Assembly: GCA_017550765.1 (NCBI GenBank)
Contig: JAFZOC010000205.1
Coordinates: 1 to 9,217 of the forward strand
Length of the DNA stretch: 9,217 nucleotides
Source: Oscillospiraceae bacterium
Lineage (GTDB): Bacteria; Bacillota_A; Clostridia; Oscillospirales; Oscillospiraceae
Reading direction: 5' to 3'
A program made the translations under genes and the position numbers. Position 1 is the first letter of the stretch. Each line of letters starts with the position of its first letter. Shown piece by piece: positions 1 through 5,884 of this stretch. Under the pieces are notes generated by a model. It had not been told where the DNA came from and did no database searches. It was given only the letters and a program-made list of their open reading frames with translations.

Positions 1-7
1 AGCATTT

Positions 8-28
8 GGCGCGGCAGTAAGCCGCGCC
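8..28 (-). terminator. Hairpin just past the end of mgsA, possible terminator
   Basis: A perfect 8-bp GC-rich stem (GGCGCGGC at 8-15 and GCCGCGCC at 21-28) encloses a 5-nt loop. It begins 24 bases beyond the mgsA stop codon, at what is probably the end of the minus-strand operon. On the minus strand it is followed only by AAATGCT, so the run of T expected of a classical intrinsic terminator is missing; the window ends there. It may instead be a 3'-end stabilising structure or act on a converging gene outside the window. Confidence 0.4.
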
Positions 29-52
29 GAAATAGCCCCTGTGGCAAGCGTC

Positions 53-457
53 TCAGTGGTTCTGGGGATTGACGATATTGCGCCAATCCAGATCGCCCCG
101 GCGCAGGCCCTGCACCAGCACTTCCGCCGTGGCGGCGTTGGTGGCGAAGGGGATCTGATACTGGTCGCACAGGCGCTCGACCTTGTTGATATCGTCGAAG
201 CCCTTGGGGTTGGCCGGGTCGCAGAAGAAGAGCACCAGATCGATCTCGTTGAAGGAGATCCTGGCGCCGATCTGCTGGGCGCCGCCCTGGTCGGCGTGCA
301 GATACAGCGTGATGGGCAGGCCAGTAGCCTCCGACACCAGCTTGCCTGTCACATGGGTGGCGCAGAGCTCATGCTCGGCCAGGATGCCGCAATACGCGAT
401 GCAGAACTGGACCATCAGTTCTTTTTTCCTGTCGTGTGCCATAAGGGCGATGTTCAC
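53..457 (-). CDS. mgsA: MgsA-family (methylglyoxal synthase-like) protein, active-site residues altered
   Basis: Methylglyoxal synthase converts dihydroxyacetone phosphate to methylglyoxal and phosphate in the cytosol. The fold and length (134 aa) match the family: an N-terminal NIALMAHDRKK stretch, FFCDP near residue 80, and IPFATNAATAEVLVQGL near 102-118. Several active-site positions differ from the E. coli and Bacillus enzymes as I recall them. The TGTTG phosphate-binding motif reads THVTG (34-38). The GGDQQ motif carrying the catalytic Asp reads GGAQQ, with Ala at residue 60. The PHDPD segment carrying a conserved His reads GFDD (86-89). The enzyme may therefore be inactive or altered. 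Start choice: GTG at 457 lies 8 nt after a strong AAAGGAG (472-466) and gives the usual N-terminus; the in-frame GTG at 466 overlaps that site. It is the last gene of the operon, 148 nt beyond mrdA, with its own candidate promoter. In clostridia mgsA often ends the mre/PBP2/min/rodA cluster. Confidence 0.85.
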   Translation of the reverse strand: MNIALMAHDRKKELMVQFCIAYCGILAEHELCATHVTGKLVSEATGLPITLYLHADQGGAQQIGARISFNEIDLVLFFCDPANPKGFDDINKVERLCDQYQIPFATNAATAEVLVQGLRRGDLDWRNIVNPQNH

Positions 458-549
458 GTTCTCCACTCCTTTATCGACCAGTCCCGCCGGGCCGGTCCTC
501 TCATCCCGCGGCGTAGTCCCTGCTTTTTCCTATTTTTCCTAACTTGTTG

Positions 550-578
550 ATGATACACTTTTTTCACGCATCATGCAA
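550..578 (-). promoter_or_regulatory. Candidate promoter for mgsA
   Basis: On the minus strand, TTGCAT (578-573) and TATCAT (555-550) are separated by exactly 17 nt. The -10 box matches consensus at 5 of 6 positions, the -35 box at 3 of 6. It sits in a short AT-rich patch between the end of mrdA and the start of mgsA and predicts a transcript start near 543. No clear terminator separates mrdA from it, so it would add to read-through from the operon. Confidence 0.4.
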
Positions 579-605
579 GTACAGATCTCGTTTTTTCTCG
601 GCAGA

Positions 606-2741
606 TCAGCGCAGATATGCCATTTCGAGCTCCGAGGTGTCCTTGTAGCTCTTGATATTGATATAGGCGTCCATGATCTGGCGGGCCATGAACTGGACGC
701 TGGCACCGCTGCCGCCGCGCTCCACCACGATGGCGATGGCCACTTCGGGGTCGTCATAGGGCGCATAGCACATGAAGATACCGTCATTGGTGATCTTTTC
801 GCCCTTCTGGGCGGTCCCGGTCTTGCCGGCCACTTCCCAGGCGCAGTCTGCCCAGTGGATACAGTTCTTCTCGTTGACGGACCAGTCGTGGAGCACCAGG
901 TACATGCCCTCATGGACCGCCGCCCAGTTGTAGTCGGCGGACTCCACCGTGCTCAGGACCTCGGGCTCCCGCTCGTACAGCTTCTCGCTGTAGTCGTAGC
1001 TGCGGATGGCCTTGAGGATCGAGGCGGAGTGGCGGGTGCCGGAGTTGGCCACCGTGGCGCAGTACTCCGCGATCTGCAGCGGGGAGAAGATGCTGTCCGA
1101 CTGACCGATGGCGGCCTGCATCGTATCGCCGATGTGCCAGTCGTCGTCCACGTAGTAGTGGTGGGTGGCTTCGGAGGACATGTTGCCCCGGGTCTCCACC
1201 AGCTCGATGCCGGTGGCGACGCCCAGGCCGAACTTGTGGGCGTACTCGCCCATGGTGGTGACGCCCAGGTCGTGGCCCACGGAGTAGAAGAAGTAATTGC
1301 AGGAGTCTCGGATGGCCTCGGTCACGTTGTCGTTGCCGTGGGTGTAGTGCTCCGGCGCCATGGCGTTCCAGAGCCAGCACTCAGGGGCGTAGCCCTCGGC
1401 GGCGTACTTGGTGAAGACGCCCTCGCACTTGATGCGGGTCTCGGTATTGAAGTCGATGCCCGTATCGGTGAGGGCCGCCATGGCCACGCAGGGCTTGAAA
1501 GTGGAACCGGGGGCGTAGGCGCCCATCAGGGCCCGGTCGAAGAGCGGGGCGTTGGGCGTCTCCAACAGCTGGGAGTACTTCTCGATGATCGTGGTGACGT
1601 CGTAGGTGGGCCAGCTGGCGATGGCCAGAGGCTCGCCGGTCCGCACATCCACCACCACGGCGGCGGCGCCTGTGATCTCATCCTTCATGTCCGGGTCGTA
1701 GTCGCCGCGGGCGATGCCCTCTGCCCGGGTCTGGATGCGGTCCTTGATCAGGTTGTTCTCCACGCCGTTGGCCAGGATGCGTTCCACCTGCTCCTGCAGG
1801 GCGATGTCGATGGTCAGGTAGATGTGGTTGCCGGGCACCGGCTCCTTCACATAGACCGTGCTCAGGATGGTGCCGGAGGGGTTGCGGGTCTCGATCACTT
1901 CGCCGTCCTCGCCGTGGAGATACTTCTCGAAGGCGTATTCGATGCCGTCCTTGCCCACATAGGCGTTGGTGGCATAGTTGAGCAGCGAGTAGCGCTCGTA
2001 CTCCTCCTGGGTCATGAGGCCGGTGTAGCCCAGGATGTGGGCGGCGTATTCGGTGCCGTACTCCCGGGTGTAGGCCCGCTCCACCTGGATGCCGGGGAGC
2101 TTGTTCTCCATGATGGAGGAGATCAGCTCCATGCTGGCGTCCTGGACGAACATATAATCGGCGGTGGGGATGGCGTAGCGCACGTTGATCGAATAGCGCA
2201 CGCCCGCGATGATGCGCATCTCCTCCGCGGAATAGCTGTTGTCGATGTCATAGCGGGTGCGCATGAAGCTCAGCAGTTCCACGGCGCTGGGGTCTTGCGG
2301 GAGAGACTTGCGCCCTGGGTCCGCCAGATAGGCCCGTAGCATGGTCCGCTGGATATCGGTCATGTCCTCCTTGTACTCAAAGGGCGGGGACATGGTGATG
2401 GGCAGGTCGTCGGCATAGCTGTCGCCGTAGCTCTCCACCATCCGCACCAGCTCCAGGATGACGGCGTTGGGGTCGTCGTTGCTGTTGAAGAGCTTCTCAT
2501 TGTCGATGCGCAGGTCGTAGCACTCCTTGTTGCTCACCAGCACCCGTCCGTAACGGTCCAGGATGTTGCCGCGGGCAGCGGTGACCACGCGCTTGGTGTT
2601 GGTGATCAGCTTGCTCTGGTTGTAGTATTCCTCGCCCTCCACGATCTGCAGATTGTACAGGAAGGCCAGATATATGATCATGATGAGCGCGAAGAACGCC
2701 GCCATGGCGCCGATGCGTTCAGGTCGGATAGTCTTGTTCAT
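606..2741 (-). CDS. mrdA: Penicillin-binding protein 2, elongasome transpeptidase
   Basis: Class B penicillin-binding protein, the DD-transpeptidase that cross-links peptidoglycan during cell elongation; membrane-anchored, with its catalytic domain outside the membrane. The 711-aa protein has a single N-terminal membrane anchor (about residues 11-30) and a dimerisation/pedestal region with the conserved AARGNILDRYGRVL motif (55-68). The transpeptidase domain follows with all three catalytic motifs: S413-x-x-K416 in APGSTFKP, S480-C-N482, and K640-T-G-T. Start ATG at 2741 is preceded by AAAGGAG (2754-2748) at 6 nt. The N-terminal part is long, with an insert-like stretch at about 85-190, which I recall as common in clostridial PBP2. 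It follows mreD by 114 nt in the same operon; the partner glycosyltransferase rodA is not in the window. The family is certain; PBP2 rather than a septal PBP3 is inferred from the mreCD neighbours. Confidence 0.95.
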   Translation of the reverse strand: MNKTIRPERIGAMAAFFALIMIIYLAFLYNLQIVEGEEYYNQSKLITNTKRVVTAARGNILDRYGRVLVSNKECYDLRIDNEKLFNSNDDPNAVILELVRMVESYGDSYADDLPITMSPPFEYKEDMTDIQRTMLRAYLADPGRKSLPQDPSAVELLSFMRTRYDIDNSYSAEEMRIIAGVRYSINVRYAIPTADYMFVQDASMELISSIMENKLPGIQVERAYTREYGTEYAAHILGYTGLMTQEEYERYSLLNYATNAYVGKDGIEYAFEKYLHGEDGEVIETRNPSGTILSTVYVKEPVPGNHIYLTIDIALQEQVERILANGVENNLIKDRIQTRAEGIARGDYDPDMKDEITGAAAVVVDVRTGEPLAIASWPTYDVTTIIEKYSQLLETPNAPLFDRALMGAYAPGSTFKPCVAMAALTDTGIDFNTETRIKCEGVFTKYAAEGYAPECWLWNAMAPEHYTHGNDNVTEAIRDSCNYFFYSVGHDLGVTTMGEYAHKFGLGVATGIELVETRGNMSSEATHHYYVDDDWHIGDTMQAAIGQSDSIFSPLQIAEYCATVANSGTRHSASILKAIRSYDYSEKLYEREPEVLSTVESADYNWAAVHEGMYLVLHDWSVNEKNCIHWADCAWEVAGKTGTAQKGEKITNDGIFMCYAPYDDPEVAIAIVVERGGSGASVQFMARQIMDAYINIKSYKDTSELEMAYLR

Positions 2742-2757
2742 GAAGATCTCCTTTATG

Positions 2758-2773
2758 CCTCCCCGCGGGGAGG
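2758..2773 (-). promoter_or_regulatory. Perfect GC palindrome just before the mrdA ribosome-binding site
   Basis: CCTCCCCGCGGGGAGG is a perfect 16-nt palindrome that would form a 6-bp hairpin with a CGCG loop. On the minus-strand transcript it ends 4 nt before the AAAGGAG of mrdA. Its GGGGAGG arm resembles a Shine-Dalgarno sequence and its CCTCC arm could pair with one. There is no T-run after it, so it is unlikely to terminate transcription. A role in setting mrdA translation or as an mRNA processing boundary is inference. Confidence 0.4.
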
Positions 2774-2855
2774 TCTCCGAAAAGCAGTCTGACCGGAGCT
2801 CAGGATCCCGAGCACGCGGTCTGCTGCTCGTCCGTGTACGCCCAGGGTCCTGCGG

Positions 2856-3401
2856 TCAGCTGTCCTCCATCCGGGACACCGGCGCGTACTGGCTCCAGGC
2901 GGCCGGCGACAGATAGGCCAGCGCGGCCAGCGGCAGAGACCAGAGGGTCTGGAGGACAGCGGTACGCAGCATGGCCGGATCGAAGCCGTCGATCACCGAG
3001 GTATGCAACAGCTGGGCGAAGCCGGTCAGCAGCAGGCCCGCCAGCGCCGCGCCCATGAAGGCGAAAAAGCGGCGGTTGATGAAGAACTGGGCGACGAAAC
3101 CGGTGCCGAAGGCCAGCAGCGGGAACAGCACCGTAAAGAGCACCGTATCCTCCACGAAGGCCAGGTCCGCGAAATAGCCCAGGATGATGCTGTACAGCAC
3201 GCCCCAGACCGGTCCCTCGAACATGCCCACCGCCACGGCAGCCGCCGGCAGCGCATAGGGGCACACTCCGGCGATCCGAAGGCGCGAGAGCAGCATGGTC
3301 TGCACCAGGAGGCACACGAACAGGTACAGCAGGAAGCGCAGCACCCGTTTCCAGTCCACCCGGGGCATCAGATATTTGATCAAGAATTCCCGTAAGCTCA
3401 T
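2856..3401 (-). CDS. mreD: Rod shape-determining membrane protein MreD
   Basis: MreD is an integral membrane protein of the elongasome that binds MreC and helps the MreC-MreD pair control PBP2-RodA. The 181-aa product is strongly hydrophobic, with about five membrane segments: LLYLFVCLLVQTMLL near 24-38, the ALPAAAVAVG and VWGVLYSIILGYFADLAF stretches, one near 87-107, and segments in the C-terminal half. The basic N-terminus and a FADLAF motif are typical of the family, and the length is close to the usual 160-180 aa. Its ATG overlaps the stop of the preceding mreC by 4 bases (ATGA), so translation is probably coupled. The assignment rests on the hydrophobicity pattern plus its place between mreC and mrdA, because MreD diverges quickly in sequence. 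Confidence 0.9.
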   Translation of the reverse strand: MSLREFLIKYLMPRVDWKRVLRFLLYLFVCLLVQTMLLSRLRIAGVCPYALPAAAVAVGMFEGPVWGVLYSIILGYFADLAFVEDTVLFTVLFPLLAFGTGFVAQFFINRRFFAFMGAALAGLLLTGFAQLLHTSVIDGFDPAMLRTAVLQTLWSLPLAALAYLSPAAWSQYAPVSRMEDS

Positions 3402-4237
3402 TCTACCACTCTATAGTCCTTGATGATGAAGACCTGTACCAGCGTGTCCAGCTCACACTGCGGCACCACGATCGCGTATTCGACCTCGCCGTTGTCCGAG
3501 GTCTGGATCTGGGAGATGGTCCCGATGACCAGTCCCGCGGGGACCGCGTCCCCGGCGCCGGAGGTCAGCACCTCATCCGCCTCGGAGATCTGGACGCCGT
3601 CCGGCAGAGAGGTGAGCTTGGCGGTCTTGTCCTGCATGAGCGCGAATTCGCCCACCACCATGCCGGGGTTGCCCGCCGCGCCCACGAACGCGCCCACGCT
3701 CATGTCCACGTCCACCAGCGTGCTCACCGTGGCCCAGGTCTCCCCCAGTTCCGTCACCTGGCCCACCAGAGCGCCGTATTCCGTGATCACCGGATCGCCC
3801 AGCTCGATGCCGCTGGAACGCCCTTTGCTGATCGTGAAGGAGGAGGACCAGTTGGAGGCCGACCACATCACGACTTTTGCCGACTCCAGCACATAGTCCG
3901 TATGCTTCTGCCGCAGGCCCAGAGCATCCCGGAGACGGACGTTCTCCTCGGAGGCCTCGATCCCGGCGCGCGCAGACTGCTGCGCCTGGGCGAGCTCTTC
4001 CCGGAGGGCCGCGTTCTCGTCCATCATCGTGTCATACTTGTACAAGTAGCCGTAGATGGTGTTCATCCAGTTGACCGTGGAACTCAGCACCTTCTGCATG
4101 GGCGCGGCCACGATGCCGGTCACGTTGTGGACAAAGCCCGTGCCGCCGTGGGCCGCCGCGCTCACCAGGACCAGAAAGGCCACGATGCCCACGATGAGGC
4201 CCATGCGGATGCCGTATTTTTTCAGATATGCTTTCAA
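3398..4237 (-). CDS. mreC: MreC, downstream copy of a tandem pair
   Basis: MreC is a bitopic elongasome scaffold that binds PBP2 and MreD outside the membrane and can self-assemble. The 279-aa protein has a cytoplasmic start MKAYLKKYGIRM, one membrane segment (about 12-30), a coiled coil (about 65-112) and the paired beta-barrel domain (about 115-276). The family signature GDPVITEYGALVGQVTE lies at 147-163. The start is TTG at 4237, with GGGGAG (4253-4248) 10 nt upstream. This start gives the same N-terminus as the neighbouring copy. It aligns without gaps over 276 residues to the upstream copy, with 67 differences counted by hand (about 76 % identity). It keeps the ATGA overlap with mreD, the arrangement expected of the ancestral 3' side. 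Both copies look intact, so neither is an obvious pseudogene. Confidence 0.93.
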   Translation of the reverse strand: MKAYLKKYGIRMGLIVGIVAFLVLVSAAAHGGTGFVHNVTGIVAAPMQKVLSSTVNWMNTIYGYLYKYDTMMDENAALREELAQAQQSARAGIEASEENVRLRDALGLRQKHTDYVLESAKVVMWSASNWSSSFTISKGRSSGIELGDPVITEYGALVGQVTELGETWATVSTLVDVDMSVGAFVGAAGNPGMVVGEFALMQDKTAKLTSLPDGVQISEADEVLTSGAGDAVPAGLVIGTISQIQTSDNGEVEYAIVVPQCELDTLVQVFIIKDYRVVE

Positions 4238-4275
4238 AGGCTCTCTACTCCCCGCTATTTGAGCATCCTGGCCGG
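4236..4275 (-). pseudogene. Relic of the maf 3' end between the two mreC copies
   Basis: The minus-strand spacer before the downstream mreC reads like the last codons of maf. Blocks such as GATGCTCAAA, GGGGAGT and CCTTTGA line up with the maf 3' end at 5141-5179, apart from about six substitutions and a 3-nt deletion. In the old maf frame it reads R-M-L-K and then a TAG stop where maf has AAG. It is not expressed as maf, but it supplies the ribosome-binding site and TTG start context of the downstream mreC. It shows that the duplicated unit began inside maf. Confidence 0.75.
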
Positions 4276-4291
4276 ATCGTTTCCGGCCGGA
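4266..4291 (-). promoter_or_regulatory. Hairpin in the spacer between the two mreC copies
   Basis: GGCCGG (4270-4275) and CCGGCC (4283-4288) form a 6-bp GC stem with a 7-nt loop. TCC (4266-4268) and GGA (4289-4291) can extend it by 3 bp past a bulged base. It lies 5 nt beyond the stop of the upstream mreC. No T-run follows on the minus strand, so it is more likely an intercistronic RNA structure than a terminator. It could make the two mreC copies differ in expression; that is inference. Confidence 0.35.
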
Positions 4292-4295
4292 GATC

Positions 4296-5144
4296 TCAGC
4301 CTGTTCGATCTGTGGCTCTAAAGTCCTTGATGACGAAGACCTGTACCAGCGAGTCCAGGTCGCACTGCGGCACGACGATGCCGAACTCGATCTGCCCGCC
4401 GGCCTCTGTCTGTACGTTGGAGATCTTCCCGATGACCAGCCCCGCGGGGAAAGCGCCGCCGGAGCCGGAGGTCAGCACCTCGTCCCCCTCGAAGATCTGG
4501 GCGCCGTCCGCCAGGAAAGTGAGCTTGGCGGTCTTGTTCTTCATGAGCGCATACTCGCCGACCACCATGCCGGAGCTGCCCGTGGTCCCCACGAAGGCGC
4601 CCACGCTCATATCCACATCGATCAGGGTGCTGACCGTGGCCCAGGTCTCCTCCAGTTCGGTCACCTGGCCCACCAGCGCGCCGTACTCGGTGATCACCGG
4701 GTCCCCCAGTTCCACGCCGCTGCTGCTGCCTTTGCTGATCGTAAAGGAGGAGGACCATTTGGAGTCGGACCACAGGACGACCTTGGCCGATTCCAGCACA
4801 TAGTCCATATGTTCTTGCCGCAGGACCAGCGCCTCCCGCAGCCGGGCGTTCTCCTCGGAGGCCTCCACGCCGTCGCGGGCGGACTGCCGCGCCTCGGCCA
4901 GCTGGGTACGGAGGGACTCGTTCTCCGCCATCAGCGAGTCATACTTATAGAGGTAACCGTAGAGCGTGTTGAACCCGTTCACGGTAGAGCTCAGCACCTT
5001 CTGCAGCGGAGCCGCCAGCACGCCGGTCACATCGCGGATGAAGCCGGACCCGCCGCGGGCCGCCACGCTCACCAGGACCAGGAAGGCCACCGCGCCTGCG
5101 ATGATGCCCATTCGGATCCCGTACTTTTTCAGATATGCTTTCAA
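4296..5144 (-). CDS. mreC: MreC, upstream copy of a tandem pair
   Basis: Second full-length MreC, 282 aa, with the same plan: MKAYLKKYGIRM, one membrane segment (about 12-30), a coiled coil (about 65-112) and the beta-barrel domain with GDPVITEYGALVGQVTE at 147-163. The chosen start is TTG at 5144. It overlaps the maf stop by 4 bases (TTGA), has GGAG 5 nt upstream inside maf, and gives an N-terminus identical to the other copy. An ATG further up at 5189 would add 15 residues that are only the maf 3' end in another frame. The copies are most alike at about 141-180 (3 differences in 40) and least alike in the coiled coil and near 241-260. The C-terminus differs: after R276 this copy ends ATDRTG, the other VVE. 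Subfunctionalisation or hetero-assembly with the other copy is possible but unproven. Confidence 0.93.
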   Translation of the reverse strand: MKAYLKKYGIRMGIIAGAVAFLVLVSVAARGGSGFIRDVTGVLAAPLQKVLSSTVNGFNTLYGYLYKYDSLMAENESLRTQLAEARQSARDGVEASEENARLREALVLRQEHMDYVLESAKVVLWSDSKWSSSFTISKGSSSGVELGDPVITEYGALVGQVTELEETWATVSTLIDVDMSVGAFVGTTGSSGMVVGEYALMKNKTAKLTFLADGAQIFEGDEVLTSGSGGAFPAGLVIGKISNVQTEAGGQIEFGIVVPQCDLDSLVQVFVIKDFRATDRTG

Positions 5145-5713
5145 AGGATCTCCACTCCCTGCTTTTTGAGCATCTTGCCCAGCCGGCACAGCGGCAGCCC
5201 CATCACATTGAAGAAGTCGCCCTCGATGCGCTCCACCAGCAGCGCGCCCAGGCCCTGTGCCCCGTATGCTCCAGCCTTGTCCATAGGCTCGCCGGTGTCG
5301 ATGTATCGCCAGATCTCCGTCTCGGTGAGCGGACGGAAACGGACCACGCTGCGCTCGTAGGCGCTGTCTTCCGCCCCGTCGCGGATCAGCGTGACGCCGG
5401 TATACACCTCATGCGCCGCGCCGGAGAGCCGCCGCAGCATGGCGGCCGCCTCTTCCCGGGAACGGGGCTTGCCCAGAGCCCGGCCGTCGATCCAGACGAT
5501 GGTGTCCGCGCCGATGACCAGGTCCCCCGGGGCCGCGCTCTGCGCGACCTCCCGGGCCTTCGCCGCCGAGAGCGCGATCACCAGCTCTCCCGGCAGCGCA
5601 TGTTCCGGCCAGAGCTCCTCGCCCCTGGCGGGGCGGATCTCCAGATCCTTCACGCGCAGCATCTCCATCAGCTCTCTCCGCCGGGGAGAGGCCGAGGCAA
5701 GAACGATATGCAT
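5141..5713 (-). CDS. maf: Maf/YhdE-family nucleoside triphosphate pyrophosphatase
   Basis: Maf proteins hydrolyse non-canonical or surplus nucleoside triphosphates (dTTP/UTP in the YhdE subgroup) to the monophosphate and pyrophosphate, and have been linked to septum inhibition. The 190-aa product has the full motif set: SASPRRRELM (7-16), GADTIV near 68-73, GKPRS near 81-85, and GEPMDKAGAYGAQG near 141-154. The length is typical. Start ATG at 5713 gives the canonical MHIVLASASPRR. The ribosome-binding site GAAGGAG (5731-5725) is 11 nt upstream, slightly far, and lies at the edge of the repeat element. The gene ends in a TTGA overlap with mreC. maf upstream of mre genes is a common arrangement in Gram-positive bacteria, although radC and mreB normally intervene. 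UTP/dTTP specificity is inferred from the family only. Confidence 0.94.
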   Translation of the reverse strand: MHIVLASASPRRRELMEMLRVKDLEIRPARGEELWPEHALPGELVIALSAAKAREVAQSAAPGDLVIGADTIVWIDGRALGKPRSREEAAAMLRRLSGAAHEVYTGVTLIRDGAEDSAYERSVVRFRPLTETEIWRYIDTGEPMDKAGAYGAQGLGALLVERIEGDFFNVMGLPLCRLGKMLKKQGVEIL

Positions 5714-5727
5714 GTGCTTTTATGCTC

Positions 5728-5882
5728 CTTCATGAATGAAGTCGGCTTCGCCTGATGAAGGAATGAAGTTTGCTCTGCAAATGAAGGGATCAGCTCGTCC
5801 CCCTTCGGGGCCGATCCCGATCCATCCCACTTTGCGGGGTACCGCGATCGGCCGGCAGGCCTTCATTTCTTCATTCCTTCAT
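5728..5882. repeat. MITE-like inverted-repeat element built of ATGAAG spacers and small hairpins
   Basis: ATGAAGGAATGAAG (5755-5768) pairs perfectly with 5869-5882, and AAATGAAG (5779-5786) pairs with CTTCATTT (5861-5868), giving a 22-bp interrupted stem. A 10-nt insertion on one arm makes a mini-hairpin (TTTGC-TCT-GCAAA, 5769-5781). Further mini-hairpins are GGC-TTC-GCC (5744-5752), CCCC-TTC-GGGG (5800-5810) inside GGGATC/GATCCC (5786-5791 and 5813-5818), and CTTCAT-GA-ATGAAG at the left end (5728-5741). There is no reading frame. It fills the gap between the U32 gene, whose stop is 2 nt away, and maf. This looks like a non-autonomous repeat family or stacked REP-like units; whether it recurs in the genome cannot be seen here. 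Confidence 0.65.
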
Positions 5883-5884
5883 AT

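Noticed and set aside
41..550. Plus-strand frame opposite mgsA
   Set aside because: Antisense to a clear MgsA-family gene; its tail runs into a non-coding AT-rich promoter patch.
573..2339. 588-residue open frame on the plus strand opposite mrdA
   Set aside because: It is fully antisense to a PBP2 gene with all catalytic motifs. Its His/Val/Gly/Asp-rich composition is typical of a GC-rich shadow frame.
5145..5189. N-terminal extension of the upstream mreC to an ATG at 5189
   Set aside because: The extra 15 residues are the maf 3' end read in another frame, and the TTG at 5144 gives the same N-terminus as the other copy.
5728..5882. CRISPR array, because of repeated ATGAAG-type units
   Set aside because: Units are short, unevenly spaced and arranged as inverted repeats, with no regular spacers and no cas genes nearby.
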